From NCBI GenBank assembly GCA_022494885.1, contig JAGVSM010000913.1:1-64000 (forward strand): DNA of 64,000 bases. The letters run 5' to 3'. Below the pieces are notes generated by a model, which saw only the letters and a program-made list of their open reading frames with translations, was not told the DNA's origin and did no database searches. This DNA is from Micrasema longulum. Lineage: Eukaryota; Arthropoda; Insecta; Trichoptera; Brachycentridae. Shown piece by piece: positions 53,536 through 63,910 of the stretch. The first letter of the stretch is position 1; the number at the start of each line of letters is the position of its first letter. A program made the translations under genes and the position numbers.

Positions 53536-55019
53536 TCAAAAAAGGGATGCTAGTCCAAGAAATTTGAAATAAACCCTATTTTTGACTTCTCGAAAAAAAA
53601 AATTACTTCTTTTTAGATATGTCTCTGTAAAGAAAGGGAAAAGAGCTGACAAGCCGGTTTCGCTGTTTTTTATTTTTTTTAACTTGTATATTTCATTATA
53701 CTAGTTTAGCAGTTGCCATGCCTAAACTTTTGCAATCATTCACAATAAATTCACACCTGGCAAGACTGCCAGAGAAAAAAACGAAAACGGTAAAACGCGC
53801 TGAGCGCTGACAGTCCACAGAACAATGATGACTTTACGGAAGCACTGCCATTTTGCTTACCATGCTACGGATAATCAATCAGCTTAAGGCTGCCATAAAA
53901 TTTTTTAGGAACCGAAATAATGAGTTAAATAATTTTTGTATGGTAAATCTGATCTAGATCTGGCACGTTAACTAATTATGTTATTTTTTTTCCATAAGGG
54001 TTTGTTACCATTACTTAGGCCATGAACTTTCAATGCTATTTTTATAATAATGTATCAACCTTTATGATATTTATAGAACAAAACTCACCGTTATGGGGAA
54101 AAGTTCTCTTATCCTATAGGAAATACTTCCAATACTATATTTATCGGAACTTCCGTATATTTGATTATTAAAGGACGGACAGCTCGCATTGAAATCCATA
54201 ATTCATGTGAAATCGGCAAATATGTATAGGAAATGGAATTTTCTATGTTGATCGATAAGTTGCCTTACATTCCTCCACAAGAAGATAGCAGCGCATGTCT
54301 TAATGAGAAGATGACAATTAAAATCAAACTTCACTACAGTTTACTTCTCGGACTTTTCGATTCATGTTTTTGAAGTTAATTGATGTATATAATTCTAGTC
54401 TCATCAGTTTTCTATTATAAAATATCATTTATTTCTCTAATTAATCATGATCGTTTGTTTAGGTAATCTAATGATTAATCATTGCAGGATAAATTGTATT
54501 AGTTTATTCAGATAAAAAATATGAGTATACAATATTCCTACTATAAGTAACTTTCATTTAATTTTATTTTATATTATGTGAATTAAGTACATACATTTAT
54601 ATCAAAGCTTCTTGTTGTGTTTGAATAAAAAAAGATAAACTCTGTGAACACTATTCCAGCGTTATTAATTTCAACTTTCACACTGTTCTCCTGGTTGAAC
54701 CTATGAAAGATCCCATGATCTCTTCGACAATCGAATCTGGGTAAAAATGAATACACTCATCAAGTATGCTCGTCATACGATAAAATTTTTAACAAAATGG
54801 ATGTTTTCAACGCATGAAAATACTGTTTTAAAAAATAAATCAAAATTACGATAGATACGTCACAAGAGCAAAATTTTCAGTTACTATTTTTTTAATCGTT
54901 TTATTTATACGTTTTAATTATATTATTATTAATTATAAAAATGTACGCCTATGTATGTGCATTTGTGTATGTGTTTGTATGTATGTGTGTGTGAGTATGT
55001 TAATATATATGTAAATATA

Positions 55020-55068
<49 letters not shown>

Positions 55069-55884
55069 GGATATTTATATATGGATGTGTGTGTGCGTAA
55101 TGTATGTATGTTGTATGTGCAGTTCTATTTTTACTTTCTATTTTTTCTTTTTCTCTTCTTTCCCTTTTTTCCCATCCCACTTTCTTTGGTTACATCCTGA
55201 GTGGGAGGCGTGGATGACTCCATAAGTCACCTCTTAATTTTTTTTTTAATTAACTGGAATCGGAGCAATCGTAAGATGACTTATCGTAGATTTTCACGCT
55301 CCTAGTTCAACGCATCACAATATCTATTTAAATTTTTAAAATCTATATATATATATTGTGTGTTAGCGTTCCAATTAGACAAAGTAACATTTACGAGAAT
55401 ATTTTCTCATTTTCAAATGCACTTTTAATTACTCGGCCAACGCGTCACGCCAGAAAGGTACACTTATTTTGTGATCAATCTATGGGTACTCGACGAGCCA
55501 TTTTTCTTTTGTTGTGTTATTGAATGCTGTAGCGTTTTGTACCAACACTCGGTACAATATTAGTATGAATCGACCGGCATTCGGGTTACATGTATTTTAT
55601 CAAAAGCGTTACATACATCATGCGATATTTTACCTTTATCGATACTTGACAATCGCACTCAAAAGATTATTTCGTAGATGTAATAACAATTAAGTGGATT
55701 TTGTGTTTGTGTGTTAATCATGTGTTTATAGTGGAAATAATAATAAGGTGAATTGTTTTACAGCAATATCATAAATTCCTAACATTTTGATTAACTTAAG
55801 TTCTAGGTAAAATAAAACTCAATTCAGAGAACCATTATCTCTAAATAATTTATCTAAATCATAACGATCATTTCCTTATATTTT
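53536..55884. other. Mostly AT-rich stretch with TG/TA microsatellite
   Basis: A compound TG/TATG/TA repeat occupies about 54945-55125, including an uninterrupted (AT)n at 55025-55054. Mixed-composition patches at 53740-53890, 54040-54320 and 55430-55640 show no repeat or domain that I recognise. Confidence 0.45.
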
Positions 55885-56240
55885 TACATTGGTAAATAGT
55901 GCCTTGCATTGATATTCTGATGATTGAACAAGATGATCTGAAATCTCACGACTCAAGCGCCAGTCGAAATATCATGTAATATTGAAGTTAAAATAAGTTA
56001 ATCAGCAGTAAAAATTGTCCACACCCAACAGTGCATAGGGCATCGCAATGTTATACTTAATAAAGGTGTCATCGATTATCAGTCCCACGCTTAAAATACC
56101 AGTCTAGAAACAATGAAGTATTGCAGTTTAAACAACTTTTTAAATCAACACTTCACGTCCACCTTGCCAGGAATCAAACACAGGACCTAAAAAATGGTAG
56201 TCGAACGCGCCAATCACTACGCAATGAGAAAGACTTACCT
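55885..56240 (-). mobile_element. Two SINE C copies (one partial), same orientation
   Basis: 56010-56240, minus: AGTCTTTCTCATTGCGTAGTGATTGGCGCG, AGGTCCTGTGTTTGATTCCTGGC, body CTAGACTGGTATTTTAAGCGTGGGACTGATAATC, 3' end GATGCCCTATGCACTGTTGGGTG. 55885-56005: a second, body-only fragment with ATATTTCGACTGGCGCTTGAG and TGCAAGGCAC. Confidence 0.7.
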
Positions 56241-56254
56241 TCACTCGATTTTTC

Positions 56255-56420
56255 TATCCAGGGTTTTAACCTGAGAGAAATCATCGAGTCGAAAACACTC
56301 GCCCAGTATTCTTAATCCGTCCGGATTAGTAAAAAAATAACAAATCAAACAAACATTTTGCGTCGACCTGAGACCTGACTGAGAACCGAGCTCGGAATCT
56401 AAAACGCTGTGCCATAGACA
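56255..56420 (-). repeat. SINE C upstream module and degenerate tRNA-like head
   Basis: Minus strand reads GGGCGAGTGTTTTCGACTCGATG...CTCTCAGGTTAAAACCCTGG immediately before the SINE C head of the previous entry, as at 27.28 and 39.01 kb. Still further upstream, GTCTATGGCACAGCGTTTTAG...TCAGGTCTCAGGTCGACG has a tRNA-like look, which would make the composite dimeric. Confidence 0.5.
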
Positions 56421-57228
56421 AACGTACTCGGAATTCTAAAAGGCAAAGTTGTTTTCAATATACTATTTCCATTTTTAAAAGTTTTACCTCAGTCAAGAAC
56501 ACGCGAGGTTCTGTTTTTATTTCACACCTAAATAAAAAAAAATAGTTCCACGCAAATATGAAAAAGTAATAGTGTAATTTCAATTCAGACGCGCTAAAAA
56601 TACCAGCGTTTGGTTAAAATTTACATGTTTTTTTTATTTGTTTGTTTTTGCATTACTATCAATTTTTAAAAAGCAAAAAAATACTATGTTAATTCTTGGT
56701 ATTGTAATTTTTACCGTGCGACATCCGATAAATTTTTCATAGTGGTTTTACATACGCATATTTCGAATTACCGCACCATACTTGTATGAAATTTTTATTA
56801 GAAGGGCACTCGGCGGGCATGACGTGTAACGTCAAAAGTGAGGTGACGCCGACCGCGAGCCGTTTTGTATTTTCTCGTTTTTAAACCCAAAAATTACAAA
56901 CGAAAAATATTTTTTTTTACATTAATAGTAATGTTTTTAGAATCGTTGAAATTCGCCACAAACATTTGACGTTTTCTCAATGTTATTTCCGATTTGCAAA
57001 AACACCGTATTGTAGGTAAAAGAAAAACACGACAACAAAGCAAAACGGAAATAAACGAATTTCAAATGTTTATTCTGATGTATCAACATTCCTCAGCGTT
57101 TCTTTTCAATTTTCAAATGAGTTGTTTTCTTATTATTTTTTGGAGACCGTGCTTATGTAACTATTACATTCGGTTTAAAGATTTTTAAAATCGTCGTTTT
57201 CATCTCACTTACTATGTGTTATTCGTCA
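56421..57228. other. AT-rich stretch with a CpG-richer pocket
   Basis: 56810-56870 holds several CpG (GCATGACGTGTAACGTC, GACGCCGACCGCGAGCCG). No gene recognised. Confidence 0.4.
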
Positions 57229-57256
57229 TAATAATAATAATAATAATAATAATAAT
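57229..57256. repeat. (TAA)n microsatellite
   Basis: About nine ATA/TAA units directly before repeat E. Confidence 0.9.
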
Positions 57257-57750
57257 GTTTGGATACTTTATACAGCGCCATTTTTGTAAAAATCACCTCA
57301 AGGGCGCTGTACAATAAATAAATATCCCAATACGTCTTGCAGCTACAGAGTGCATGGACGGTTGGGATTCTAGTTCCTCGTCTCCAATTATAATTTATAT
57401 GAGCTGGATAACATAACGTTTTGCAGCTACAGAGCGCATGGACAATAAGAAATCTAGCCCCTATTTACATTTTAATTTTATTTTTTTTTATTTGACGATG
57501 AAGTTTAAAGTTTAAGTGATATTTTAAAAACGAAATAAAAAGCAAATTTATAAAATGAGAATTTAGATAGCAACAAGTCTTGCAGTTACTGACCGCATGA
57601 ACGGTTGAAATTCTAGACCCCATTTACTAAATTTAGATGTATGATAGTTGATAACATTTACATAATATGATAGCTAACATCACAAAAAGTCTTGCAGCTT
57701 CAAAGCGCATCGACAAATGGAATTTCAACAACATAAGAATGATTTTAAAA
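57257..57750 (+). repeat. Modular repeat E, longest copy (four units)
   Basis: Leader GGATACTTTATACAGCGCCATTT, AAAATCACCTCAAGGGCGCTGTACAATAAATAAATATCCC. Then units at 57334-57361, 57417-57445, 57576-57603 and 57688-57716, each a version of CGTCTTGCAGCTACAGAGCGCATGGAC and most followed by an AATTCTAG-CCCCAT-like stretch. Unit spacing is irregular (about 83, 159 and 112 bp). Confidence 0.75.
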
Positions 57751-58267
57751 AGTTAATAATAAAAAATAATTTTAAGAAACGCAATAATAATACATTGAGC
57801 AAAGAACTAGTAAGTATGGCAATTAAGTGAACATGCAACATCACAAAAAGTAAAATATAAAAAAAGTAAACAAAGATAGCATTCCTTAACTTATTATTAA
57901 GGTTAACAAGACAATGGACGCTTTACGTTGTTCTCTCCAGAGCAAGATAAAGGGCCCTTTCTCTACGTTTCCACTCCTTTTTATTCATCGCTTTTTTAAT
58001 TCATGTTATATCGGCTATCGAGCCAATGTCATTAGCCAATATTCTCGTGGCCTTCTAATTTCTACTTCATTATTCTGGGTTACCACCTGTCATCATTTTG
58101 TCTCGCCAACTGTCGTGCTTGCTGAAATTTTAATTTAATTATTTGATTCATGATATCTACGAAATTTGTCAATTTCTTATTCTAGACATACACTGAGCAT
58201 TTGTCTTTCCATGGATCGTTAAGTGCATTTAAGTTTTTGTCTGCTTTACATGTGTTAAAAAATCGAC
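57751..58267. other. Unassigned stretch
   Basis: A 74-codon plus-strand frame (57914-58138) lies in less AT-rich DNA but has no recognisable domain. Confidence 0.35.
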
Positions 58268-58421
58268 ACAGTACTTTCGAATGTTTTTTTACTCTATGTT
58301 AATTTGTAAATGCCTGTCGGTCAACCAAGTAAACACACACATTTCAAAAGTAGACACAGCAATATTTCATTTAAAAACATTCTGACAACATTATGTTTTT
58401 TAAACATTCAAACGCACTGCA
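58268..58421. mobile_element. Small TIR element L, copy 3
   Basis: ACAGTACTTTCGAATGTTTTT at the left, AAACATTCAAACGCACTGC at the right; centre AAATGCCTGTCGGTCAACCAAG. About 154 bp. Confidence 0.7.
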
Positions 58422-58916
58422 AAACATTCAACATTTCTCGATATTTGCGTTCAATTTTCAAATACGTCATCTTTGTCTAACTTTCTTATGAGTATGTTAA
58501 GACTTTAAAATAGCCGGCACCGACAATTCTAATTTAAATCGTCAATTTACGCCTTTTTTCTGACAAGTGGCCGAATCGGGCAATCTTGGGATCACGTTTG
58601 TTCGGTTGAATAAACAGTACCCTACCCTTTTATCCCTGCTTGTTCGTTTTCTAACCCTCACTTGACCCAATTTGTCCGCCCACTGTCCTGACAAGGTTAA
58701 GCGTCCCTTACTTTACATACATCACCAACTTGAAACTGACAAGTTATGTCAAAAAGGGCACAAAAATGTATGTTCCCACGCACGTCATCCCCGTTACGGA
58801 CAATCGTGATAATGTTTCATGTAATTTGAAATACCCCCCGGTGTAATAAATGGTATGACACTGCTTGTTTCGTCTACGAAAATTCGAAAAGTAATTTCTA
58901 GTAAGTTCTAAATATC
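58422..58916. other. Less AT-rich stretch, nothing recognised
   Basis: 58500-58830 has balanced composition but no open frame or repeat shared with the window. Confidence 0.4.
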
Positions 58917-58920
58917 AATT

Positions 58921-59286
58921 GAACAAATTTATGCAGAAAACATTCAGCCATAAAAAAGTGAAACTTAGATAATAGCACCTTTGTGAAAAGAGTAAATACC
59001 TCATTAAATTTACAAAACAGTTGGAATGTTTTTGACTTTGACAAATAAAAAACTATGAATGCATTGTTTTTTTTTATAAAACAAACAAGAATCTGATTAA
59101 ACATTTGACCAGTTTGAATGGTTTTTTAAGCATCGTAAGATTTTTCTAGTCTTGTGAGTGTTTTCTGCAAATAGAGAAATGCCGGTTTTGTGATCGACAC
59201 AATTTTAGAAGGTGATTTTTACATTTTTTTTTGTATGAAAGCGGTCTGGCTGTTTTTAGCAAAACTGATCTTACTGCACACGATAA
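58921..59286 (+). mobile_element. MITE family F, copy 3, right end lost
   Basis: AATT (58917-58920), then GAACAAATTTATGCAGAAAACATTCAGCC, GTGAAACTTAGATAATAGCACC, CAGTTGGAATGTTTTTGAC, AGAGAAATGCCGGTTTTGTGATCGACAC, TGATCTTACTGCACACGATAACAC. It stops at the tail of the LINE type 1 insertion, which probably cut it. Confidence 0.8.
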
Positions 59287-59870
59287 CACTAACTAACTAA
59301 CTAACTAACCATCACGCCGTTTCCCCGGAGGGGTAGGCAGAGAGGATAGAACGCCACACCACTCTGTCCTGGCACACTTCCTTTGCTTCCTTCACATTCA
59401 TACATCTTCTCATGCACGCACGTCGATTATTCCGACTTTTCACATGACCACTTTCAAGAATTTGTTGTACTTGATCATGCCATGTCTTTCTCGGCCTTCC
59501 TCGACTTCTACAACCAGACACATTCACATCATAAATCTTTTTAGCCGTTCTTTCATCATTCATTCGCTCCACATGACCGAACCATCGCAAAAGACTTTTC
59601 TTAATTTTGTCGATAATGCTTAACTCAGCCTTGCATTCTGCTCTAATTTCGACATTAGGGCATCTATCATACATTGTTTTTCCGCACATTCGCCTGAGGG
59701 ATCGCATTTCAACAGCATTCAGTCTACTTTCGTCCCTTTTTTTCCAACTCCATGCTTCGCTTCCATACATTAGGGTTGGTACCAGAACTCCATTATGAAC
59801 TGCGATAACACAAATATCTATTTTTTTCAATCCTGTACTGGCAACTTTCTGAATAATGACATTCATTTTT
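59287..59870 (-). mobile_element. LINE type 1, 5'-truncated copy with (TTAG)n tail
   Basis: In minus orientation the insert ends GGCGTGATGGTTAGTTAGTTAGTTAGT, a short tandem-repeat tail of the kind closing RTE-like elements. The upstream edge is near 59870. Confidence 0.8.
59312..59866 (-). pseudogene. LINE type 1 reverse-transcriptase C-terminal part
   Basis: An open frame of 184 codons, the longest clear protein relic in the window. In order: VLVPTLMYGSEAWSWKKRDE (residues 28-47), MRSLRRMCGKTMYDRCPN, IDKIKKSLLRWFGHVERMND, GCRSRGRPRKTWHDQVQQIL, RACMRRCMNVKEA and WRSILSAYPSGETA at the stop. This is the segment after the catalytic palm in LINE proteins of the endonuclease/RT type (LYGSE.W ... 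R.....RW.GHv.R ... GRPrktW.d). The YADD region and the endonuclease are absent. The frame is intact, so this is the youngest of the four copies here (others at 17.3, 23.1-24.1 and 40.9 kb). Confidence 0.85.
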
Positions 59871-60984
59871 TTTTGTTTTTAGAAACATCATAAAATTTAA
59901 ATTGATAAAATATTTCAAATTATGTAAAAGAGCAGAGTATGATCGAAAAGACAGATCACCTCTACAGGAAACTGTGTTTTAGTATTTCCTTGTGTAAGCA
60001 TGTCATTTGGCCAACTTCGTCGAGTGATCCCGATCCACTACTTGCTTCTTGGTTCTGGGTTCAAATGATACGCGACGAAAATTACTTATATGAGATTTAC
60101 TTTTCACCGAGTTTACAATACTAAAAATAATAATAATAAAAAACTTTAGCGATTTAACGGCACGTATTCGGCGGGGAAAATGGAGCGATATTTTTTGTGT
60201 TGTTAGTTTATGGCGTTTGGACAACGCTCTCTATTTGCCGATCCAACGTTGCGTTGGATGTTCAAGCAACTTTGGACTGCATTGCAAATTAAATTAATTT
60301 AAAGGTGTACGAAAATTCCTGTAGCATAAAAACCAGTACGCAATTAAAACGCATAAACCATTTACCTACCAATACGTCCAATACGCATAAGCTGATTGGG
60401 TTTGTATATGGAGACTGCATTTATAAAAAAATATTTTGTATGGGAAAAATATTTTAAACAACTTTTTTGAGTTACACAAAACTGTTAGAGCTACCGTTGT
60501 ATTTGGCTAGTTGAAATTAAAAAATAACCGAATTCCGTTTTTCGTTTATATTGCGAGAGATTACTAAAATTTTTTTGCAGACTGAAAAAATGCGTATTTT
60601 TTAGCAATCAATTTGCTTTTGATTAAATAAAATAATAAACTATAAAAATATCAAAAGTAATAAGAAAAACATTTTAGTAACCTTAAAAATATTTTGATAC
60701 TTACATATCAATAGAACTATTAATATACATACATGTTAATACGAAATATATCTTATTCCTAGTGGCGGGGGTCAGTGCTATGCAAGCTTCTGACGTCACT
60801 GCGACATGTGAAGATCTATTATGATGGAATATGAAATCTGAATATTTCAACAGATAATAATGTTTTGTGTTTTCTTGCATAGTTTTACAATGCATCTGTA
60901 GAATTTTTTCTTTACATTTATTTTTGTTATATTCTTAAAAATCATTTTTTAATAAAAAAAACATTTGTAGATTAGTATTTTTGG
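59871..60984. other. Mixed stretch with a palindrome and a CRE site
   Basis: ATCCAACG-TTG-CGTTGGAT is a perfect palindrome at 60241-60259 in a CpG-richer pocket (60150-60290). TGACGTCA occurs at 60791-60798. No gene recognised. Confidence 0.4.
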
Positions 60985-61235
60985 TCCGCCTCATGGTCAA
61001 ATGATCAGCGCATATGCCTACTTTCCAAGAGGCCTCGAGTTCAAATTCCAAAAGAGTTGACATAAAATATTTATTGGAAAAAAATGTTTTTATAGCATGA
61101 TATACATTTCATAGTCCCTGGACCTAAAGCGTAAAAATGATTATCTTACCTTCAAGTAACAAAACGATGAAGATTAACTGCGATTTAGTACCAATACAGT
61201 GCTCTATCCACTAACTTTTGACAACATAAAACCTT
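60985..61235 (+). mobile_element. SINE C, full-length divergent copy
   Basis: GGTCCGCCTCATGGTCAAATGATCAGCGC, CCAAGAGGCCTCGAGTTCAAATTCC, body TTCATAGTCCCTGGACCTAAAGCG, TTACCTTCAAGTAACAAAACGATG, ACCAATACAGTGCTCTATCCAC. Confidence 0.8.
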
Positions 61236-61289
61236 TACATTATTTTTAAATATAATTGAAAATGTAGTGTTCTAAGAAAATATTTGATT

Positions 61290-61365
61290 GAAACCTGACG
61301 GGCCGATTAAATGTGGCCCCGAGGGGTAAGTTTCCAGCATGTTACAGTCGGCTATCACCAAGTAC
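61290..61365 (+). repeat. Repeat T fragment
   Basis: CCTGACGGGCCGATTAAATGTGGCCCCGAGGGG, then TTTCCAGCATGTTACAGTCGGCTATC, as in the arrays at 50.2-50.7 kb. Confidence 0.55.
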
Positions 61366-61379
61366 ATGTAGGTACATAA

Positions 61380-61565
61380 TAGGCGGCCTCCGTGGTGTAG
61401 TGGTCAAGACGCTTGACTCACGCACGGAAGGTTCTGGGTTCGATTCCCGGTGAGAAAACAAAAATTGAAATGTGATTTTTCTCAAGCCTGGGTGCTCTTT
61501 GATGTAATTCACCACTGTAATTAGGCCTCCTGGCCTGTTGTGGTAAAAAAAAAAATGTAAAAAAA
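61380..61565 (+). mobile_element. SINE B, best-preserved copy
   Basis: GGCGGCCTCCGTGGTGTAGTGG (A box), GCTTGACTCACGCACGGAAGG, TCTGGGTTCGATTCCCGGTGAG (B box), CTCAAGCCTGGGTGCTCTTTGATGTAATTCACCACTGTAATTAGGCCTCCTGGCCTGTTGTGG, A-rich tail. The head matches tRNA-Val in box spacing and has CAC at the anticodon position. The anticodon stem does not pair, so this is not a functional tRNA. Confidence 0.9.
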
Positions 61566-62039
61566 ATAATGATTATAAAAAAATGAGTATAAAAAAATCG
61601 TACGAAGTAAACTTGTTTTTCGATTTATAATTAAAAAACTGGTTTTTAATCGGATATTTTTTTGTTAAAAAATAAAATAACGTTGTTTGCTAAGCTTAAT
61701 AATTATATCGCAACCAAAAAATCCACTTAAAACAAAAAAAAAAAAATTGTTTCATTATTATTCAGCTGGGAGTTGTTAAAACTGCTTGCAATTTCAGCAA
61801 ACAGATTTGACGAGTTTCTTTTCAACCGCTCTTTAGGAATAATAGAAATTAACATTTTTATTAGTAGTGTATAGCGCGCTTAATGACTATTGGATCGTAA
61901 CTGTACCGAGAATTTCCATAAAAACTCTGTTTGTTTATCCTTGAACTGACAACAGTTATATGTACTGTTAAGTGGTCTTATAAAATACACAAAAATCAAT
62001 TATACCACACAAATTGGACTGTACTACAACCAAACTAAT
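61566..62039. other. AT-rich stretch, nothing recognised
   Basis: No repeat or domain seen. Confidence 0.4.
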
Positions 62040-62175
62040 TTATTTTGGTATTTTTACACCACGTAGAATATTATCTTATAGTTTCTAGGCTGGAACCTAA
62101 AGTGTACAACAGGTCATTTTATCTTTATATAACAAAAAATATCCACTGATGTAAAAACGCTGCATCGGTTATGTT
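62040..62175 (+). mobile_element. SINE C body fragment, degenerate
   Basis: GTTTCTAGGCTGGAACCTAAAGTG, CAGGTCATTTTATCTTTATATAAC, then a short GCTGCATCGGTTATG. Head missing. Confidence 0.5.
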
Positions 62176-62233
62176 TATTATTATAAAATGCCCTGTGAAA
62201 CATTATGTGGGGAAAGAAAATGATAAGTAAATT

Positions 62234-62645
62234 GAACGTAGTTGAACATAGAAAAGTGAAACTGAGATAATAGCACTTTCGTGAAAAGACTTAATAATTT
62301 AATATCCACAACAGTTAGAATGTTTTTGACTTTAGCAAATGATAAACAATGAATAAATAAGTTTTTTATAAATATTACAATCAAGATTCTTTATATGTAA
62401 TTGAGCGGTTTGAATGATTTTTAAGTACCGTAAGCTTTTTTTAATGCTGTGGGGTTTTTCTATAAATTGAGAAATGCTGTTTTTGTGATCGACACCATTT
62501 TCGAAAGGTGATTAATACAATTTTTTGTATGAAAGCAGTCTGGCTGTTTTGAGCAGAACATAGAATTGACGTTACTGCATCCGATAACATACATATCTTA
62601 TTTTCACGAAATTGTGGACTGGCTGCTTTCTGCATAACTACGTTT
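62234..62645 (+). mobile_element. MITE family F, copy 4
   Basis: Between AATT (62230-62233) and AATT (62646-62649): GAACGTAGTTGAACATAG at the left, where the arm is partly deleted, and GGACTGGCTGCTTTCTGCATAACTACGTTT at the right. Interior blocks AACTGAGATAATAGCAC, CAGTTAGAATGTTTTTGAC and GAGAAATGCTGTTTTTGTGATCGACACC are in order. Confidence 0.85.
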
Positions 62646-62801
62646 AATTATGATCTTTGGATTTAAGTGTTCACAAAAATTTAAACTAAACCCAGTGTAG
62701 TTTTCAAAGACAATAAATTGACTGTTTCCTTAACTGTTTTCACAAATCACAAAATTTTGTCTTTTCAAATAATAAATTCCTCTTTTCACATACTTAGTTT
62801 C

Positions 62802-63172
62802 AGTAAGAAAGTTCAGTGCTTTTAAAAAAAATGTGAATATACTATCAAACAAGCCAAATTTAAAAAAAATATTTTTCTTTATCTTTTTTAAAGTTTTGTA
62901 ATTTTGAAATTACTCCGCCAGTGACAACACAGATCTTGTCAGTGGGTTCTGCTGATTGGTAAGTTGGCATTTCGGAAACAAAAAATCTATCACAATACTT
63001 TATTATTGGTTGATTAGTTGTGACGTGGTTCAAATATTTTTTTTTTAAATACTTTTTATTAATTTTTTCATACATTTTTGAAATACTTCGTATTACAATA
63101 AAACGCTCTAATTTTTACCGCGTGTAGAAAAATTTAATTATATCGAATTTCCCGTAGCACTGAACTTCCTGA
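62802..63172 (-). mobile_element. TIR element J, copy 2
   Basis: AGTAAGAAAGTTCAGTGCT at the left, TAGCACTGAACTTCCTGAT at the right. In reverse the interior has GCTACGGGAAATTCGATA, CGCGGTAAAAATTAGAGCG and GGCGGAGTAATTTCAAAATTAC, matching copy 1 at 31.8 kb. Confidence 0.75.
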
Positions 63173-63365
63173 TTGTTGCCCTACATTAACGTTTAACGCG
63201 TTGTTCACACGAGGACATGAAATAACTGTCTTGTTCCAGCTTCAGACCCATTGTCGTAGTGTGCACAGAAATTTTGAGGACAGGGCAATGGACATTATCT
63301 TAGAGACAGATGGGTAGACTATCTCCACAGAACAAATGCTAAACCTCACCCCCGTGCACGTCGTT
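63173..63365. other. Spacer, nothing recognised
   Basis: No repeat or domain seen. Confidence 0.35.
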
Positions 63366-63910
63366 GTGTATCTGTCGCCGCCAAATAGTTGAATCGGCCA
63401 TTTGGCTGAGCGGCTAGGCTGTTTATTAATCGCTGGCATTCAACTGAATGGCTAGGCCATTCGTTGAATGAACGTTTAACGTATGGGTTGAACATCGCTT
63501 GGTCTTTTGAATTCTAATACAACAAGAACAATTGTTTTATTTTTTAATTAATTAGTATATGTTGCGTTTAGTTTATATTATTAAAAAAACGTTTTTTAAA
63601 ATTAACTTAATTCTACATTTAAATTAATAGTTAATTTTTAATTAAATTTAATAACATAACAAAAAAATATGAACGTTTATATTACATTTATATTATTAAA
63701 CTTAATCAAACCCATCCTTACCTAACCCGGTGGCTTTTGGTTCAGCCGTTTCCAAAGGGCAAGTTTTCAACCAGCTAACATGTTGAAAGATGAGTTATCT
63801 TAATTTATTCATCAAATGACCTAGCTATTCAGTTAAATTCCACCATTTAATGAACAACCTAGCCGCTCTATTGAGTAGCTGATTTAACTATTTGGTTGCG
63901 ACGTATCCAT
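63366..63910. mobile_element. Foldback element I, complete copy
   Basis: Left arm ATCTGTCGCCGCCAAATAGTTGAATCGGCC, CGGCTAGGCTG, CATTCAACTGAATGGCTAGG. It returns inverted at 63780-63910 (ACCTAGCTATTCAGTTAAATTC, ACCTAGCCGCTC, AACTATTTGGTTGCGACGTATCC). Total 545 bp with arms of about 120-130 bp. Short palindromes (GAATGGC-TAG-GCCATTC at about 63446) sit in the arms. No coding frame. Confidence 0.8.

Noticed and set aside
57914..58138. 74-codon plus-strand gene
   Set aside because: No domain, no homologous stretch in the window and no splice or promoter signal that stands out.
60003..60120. Another tRNA-derived SINE head (TTGGTTCTGGGTTCAAATG)
   Set aside because: Only a B-box-like stretch is present; the A box and body could not be aligned with families B, C or D.
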